In this document: positions 4,247 through 5,266 of the stretch, piece by piece
How the letters are laid out: each line of letters opens with the position of its first letter
Numbering within the stretch: position 1 is the stretch's first letter
Assembly (NCBI GenBank): GCA_965364735.1
Contig: CBDTYW010000253.1
Span: 1-5,266 of the forward strand
DNA: 5,266 bases
DNA from: CBDTYW01 sp965364735
GTDB lineage: Bacteria; Actinomycetota; Nitriliruptoria; Nitriliruptorales; Nitriliruptoraceae
Direction: 5' to 3'
Notes under the pieces: generated by a model
What the model saw: the letters and a program-made list of their open reading frames with translations, nothing else
Databases searched by the model: none
What the model was told of the DNA's origin: nothing
Made by a program: the position numbers and the translations under genes

Positions 4247-5266
4247 GAGCTTGTTCGCGAGATTGCGGATCTTCGGGTTGGTGAGGGTCAGGCTGACGGC
4301 CTCCTTGAGGCCCTCCTCCTGGGTCACCTCGACGAAGCGCTTGGCCAGACGACGCGGGGAGCCCGCAACCTTGGCCATCCCGCCCATCGGGTACTGCTTG
4401 CGGCCTTCGAGGTCCGCGGCGCGACGCGGCATCCGGCAGAACGCGAGGAGCGGCTCGAGCGCACGCTCCCACGTCATGGTCGGCGCGAGCTCCTCGACGC
4501 GGGCGCGGCACTCGGCGCGACGCTTGTCGTCCGCGAGCGCGAGGATGGCGCGGGCGATGTCGTGGGCGTTCTCGGCCTTGACGACCTCGCCGAGATCGTT
4601 GAGCGTGACCATGTTCGACAGCGAGTCGCCCTCGGTGGCAAGGATCGGCAGCCCCGCCCAGAGGTAGTCGAGGATCCGCGTGCGGAACGACAGCTCCGTC
4701 TCGATGTGCAGGAAGTGCGTCGAGACCCCGATGTCGGCGTCACAGAGGTAGTTGTGACGGTCGTCGTAGTCGACCCAGCCCTCGTTGAAGAAGACGTGTG
4801 TGTCGCGGATGCCGAGGTCCTCGGCGGTCCGGATCGCCTCGCGCGCACGCGCCATCATCGGGATCGCCGGGTTCGGGTGCTTGATGCCGAGGAAGAACAG
4901 CTTGACCTTCGGGTTCTCCTTCGCGGCGAGCGCGACGCCGCGGATCAACGTCGACGGGTCGAACCAGTCGTAGACGCCGCCGCCCCAGATCAGGACGAGG
5001 TCGTCGTGGTCGATCCCGTCGATCTCGTCGCGGATCGCGTGACGGGTCTGCACCGGAGGCTCCGGCGGCAGGCCGAACGGCGCGATCTCGAGCAGGCCCT
5101 CGAGGCCCGGGTGCTGGTCGTAGGTGGCCGGGTTGATGCGACCGAGCGCGGCGAGCTGGCCGAGCCAGAAGTCGCGCTGCTTGGGCGACGCGCACAGCAT
5201 GAGGTCGGCGCGGACGAGCTGGTCGTTGATGATCTGGGTGTCGAACATGTTCGTCATCCAGCGCTC
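4238..5266 (-). CDS. GT4-type glycosyltransferase, 5' end off window
   Basis: The visible 342 residues are the C-terminal part of a GT-B fold enzyme that transfers a sugar from an activated donor, probably a nucleotide-sugar. The frame stays open upstream of the first ATG (codons for ERW precede MTNMF at the edge), so the true start and N-terminal acceptor domain lie to the right; GT4 proteins are usually about 350-420 aa. Seen in the fragment: LCASPKQRDFWLGQL at 24-38; EIAPFGLP at 60-67, the usual hinge into the donor domain; WGGGVYDWFDP at 94-104; FFLGIKHPNP at 124-133; FRTRILDYLWAGLP at 194-207, the donor-binding segment matching the GT4 EX7E region. Asp200 stands where the second glutamate is usual. 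Residues 279-342 are a basic tail (RRLAKRF, NKLRG) that may help membrane contact. Its stop codon is 7 bp from that of the methyltransferase. The sugar and the linkage made are unknown. Confidence 0.88.
   Translation of the reverse strand, partial: ERWMTNMFDTQIINDQLVRADLMLCASPKQRDFWLGQLAALGRINPATYDQHPGLEGLLEIAPFGLPPEPPVQTRHAIRDEIDGIDHDDLVLIWGGGVYDWFDPSTLIRGVALAAKENPKVKLFFLGIKHPNPAIPMMARAREAIRTAEDLGIRDTHVFFNEGWVDYDDRHNYLCDADIGVSTHFLHIETELSFRTRILDYLWAGLPILATEGDSLSNMVTLNDLGEVVKAENAHDIARAILALADDKRRAECRARVEELAPTMTWERALEPLLAFCRMPRRAADLEGRKQYPMGGMAKVAGSPRRLAKRFVEVTQEEGLKEAVSLTLTNPKIRNLANKLRG

Noticed and set aside
1..5266. tRNA, rRNA, CRISPR array, insertion sequence or phage attachment site
   Set aside because: No cloverleaf-like or ribosomal RNA segment, no regularly spaced direct repeats, no transposase motifs and no flanking terminal repeats were seen. 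Nearly the whole window is accounted for by four protein genes.

Overview
The window is about 5.3 kb of very GC-rich DNA from a bacterial chromosome. The proteins point to a high-GC actinobacterial lineage: a secreted protein with cell wall-binding repeats (CWB2, PF04122), a Wzt-type polysaccharide exporter ATPase, a class I SAM methyltransferase and a GT4 glycosyltransferase whose wording is typical of actinobacterial sugar loci. The order or genus cannot be fixed from the sequence. Deep-branching actinobacteria rich in CWB2 proteins (Nitriliruptoria or Thermoleophilia type) are only a guess.

Layout from left to right. (1) Positions 1-1660, minus strand: the first 553 residues of a secreted protein with a signal peptide, three CWB2 repeats and fibronectin type III (Fn3) modules. 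It runs off the left edge. (2) Positions 1661-1810: a 150-bp gap with a ribosome binding site and two inverted repeats. (3) Positions 1811-3130, minus strand: a complete 439-aa Wzt-like ABC transporter ATPase with its carbohydrate-binding C-terminal domain. (4) Positions 3131-3273: a 143-bp divergent promoter region. (5) Positions 3274-4230, plus strand: a complete 318-aa SAM-dependent methyltransferase, the only plus-strand gene. (6) Positions 4231-4237: a 7-bp gap between two converging stop codons, which sit inside short overlapping inverted repeats. (7) Positions 4238-5266, minus strand: the C-terminal 342 residues of a GT4 glycosyltransferase that enters from the right edge.

Together this looks like part of a cell-surface glycan locus. 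The glycosyltransferase would build the chain and the Wzt ATPase would power its export, recognising it through the C-terminal domain. The methyltransferase might modify or cap the chain. The CWB2 protein is a plausible surface protein held by a cell-wall polysaccharide. The membrane permease (Wzm) that a Wzt needs is not in the window, and no gene lies directly upstream of wzt on its own strand. No RNA gene, CRISPR array, insertion sequence or attachment site was seen. No gene-free stretch exceeds 150 bp.
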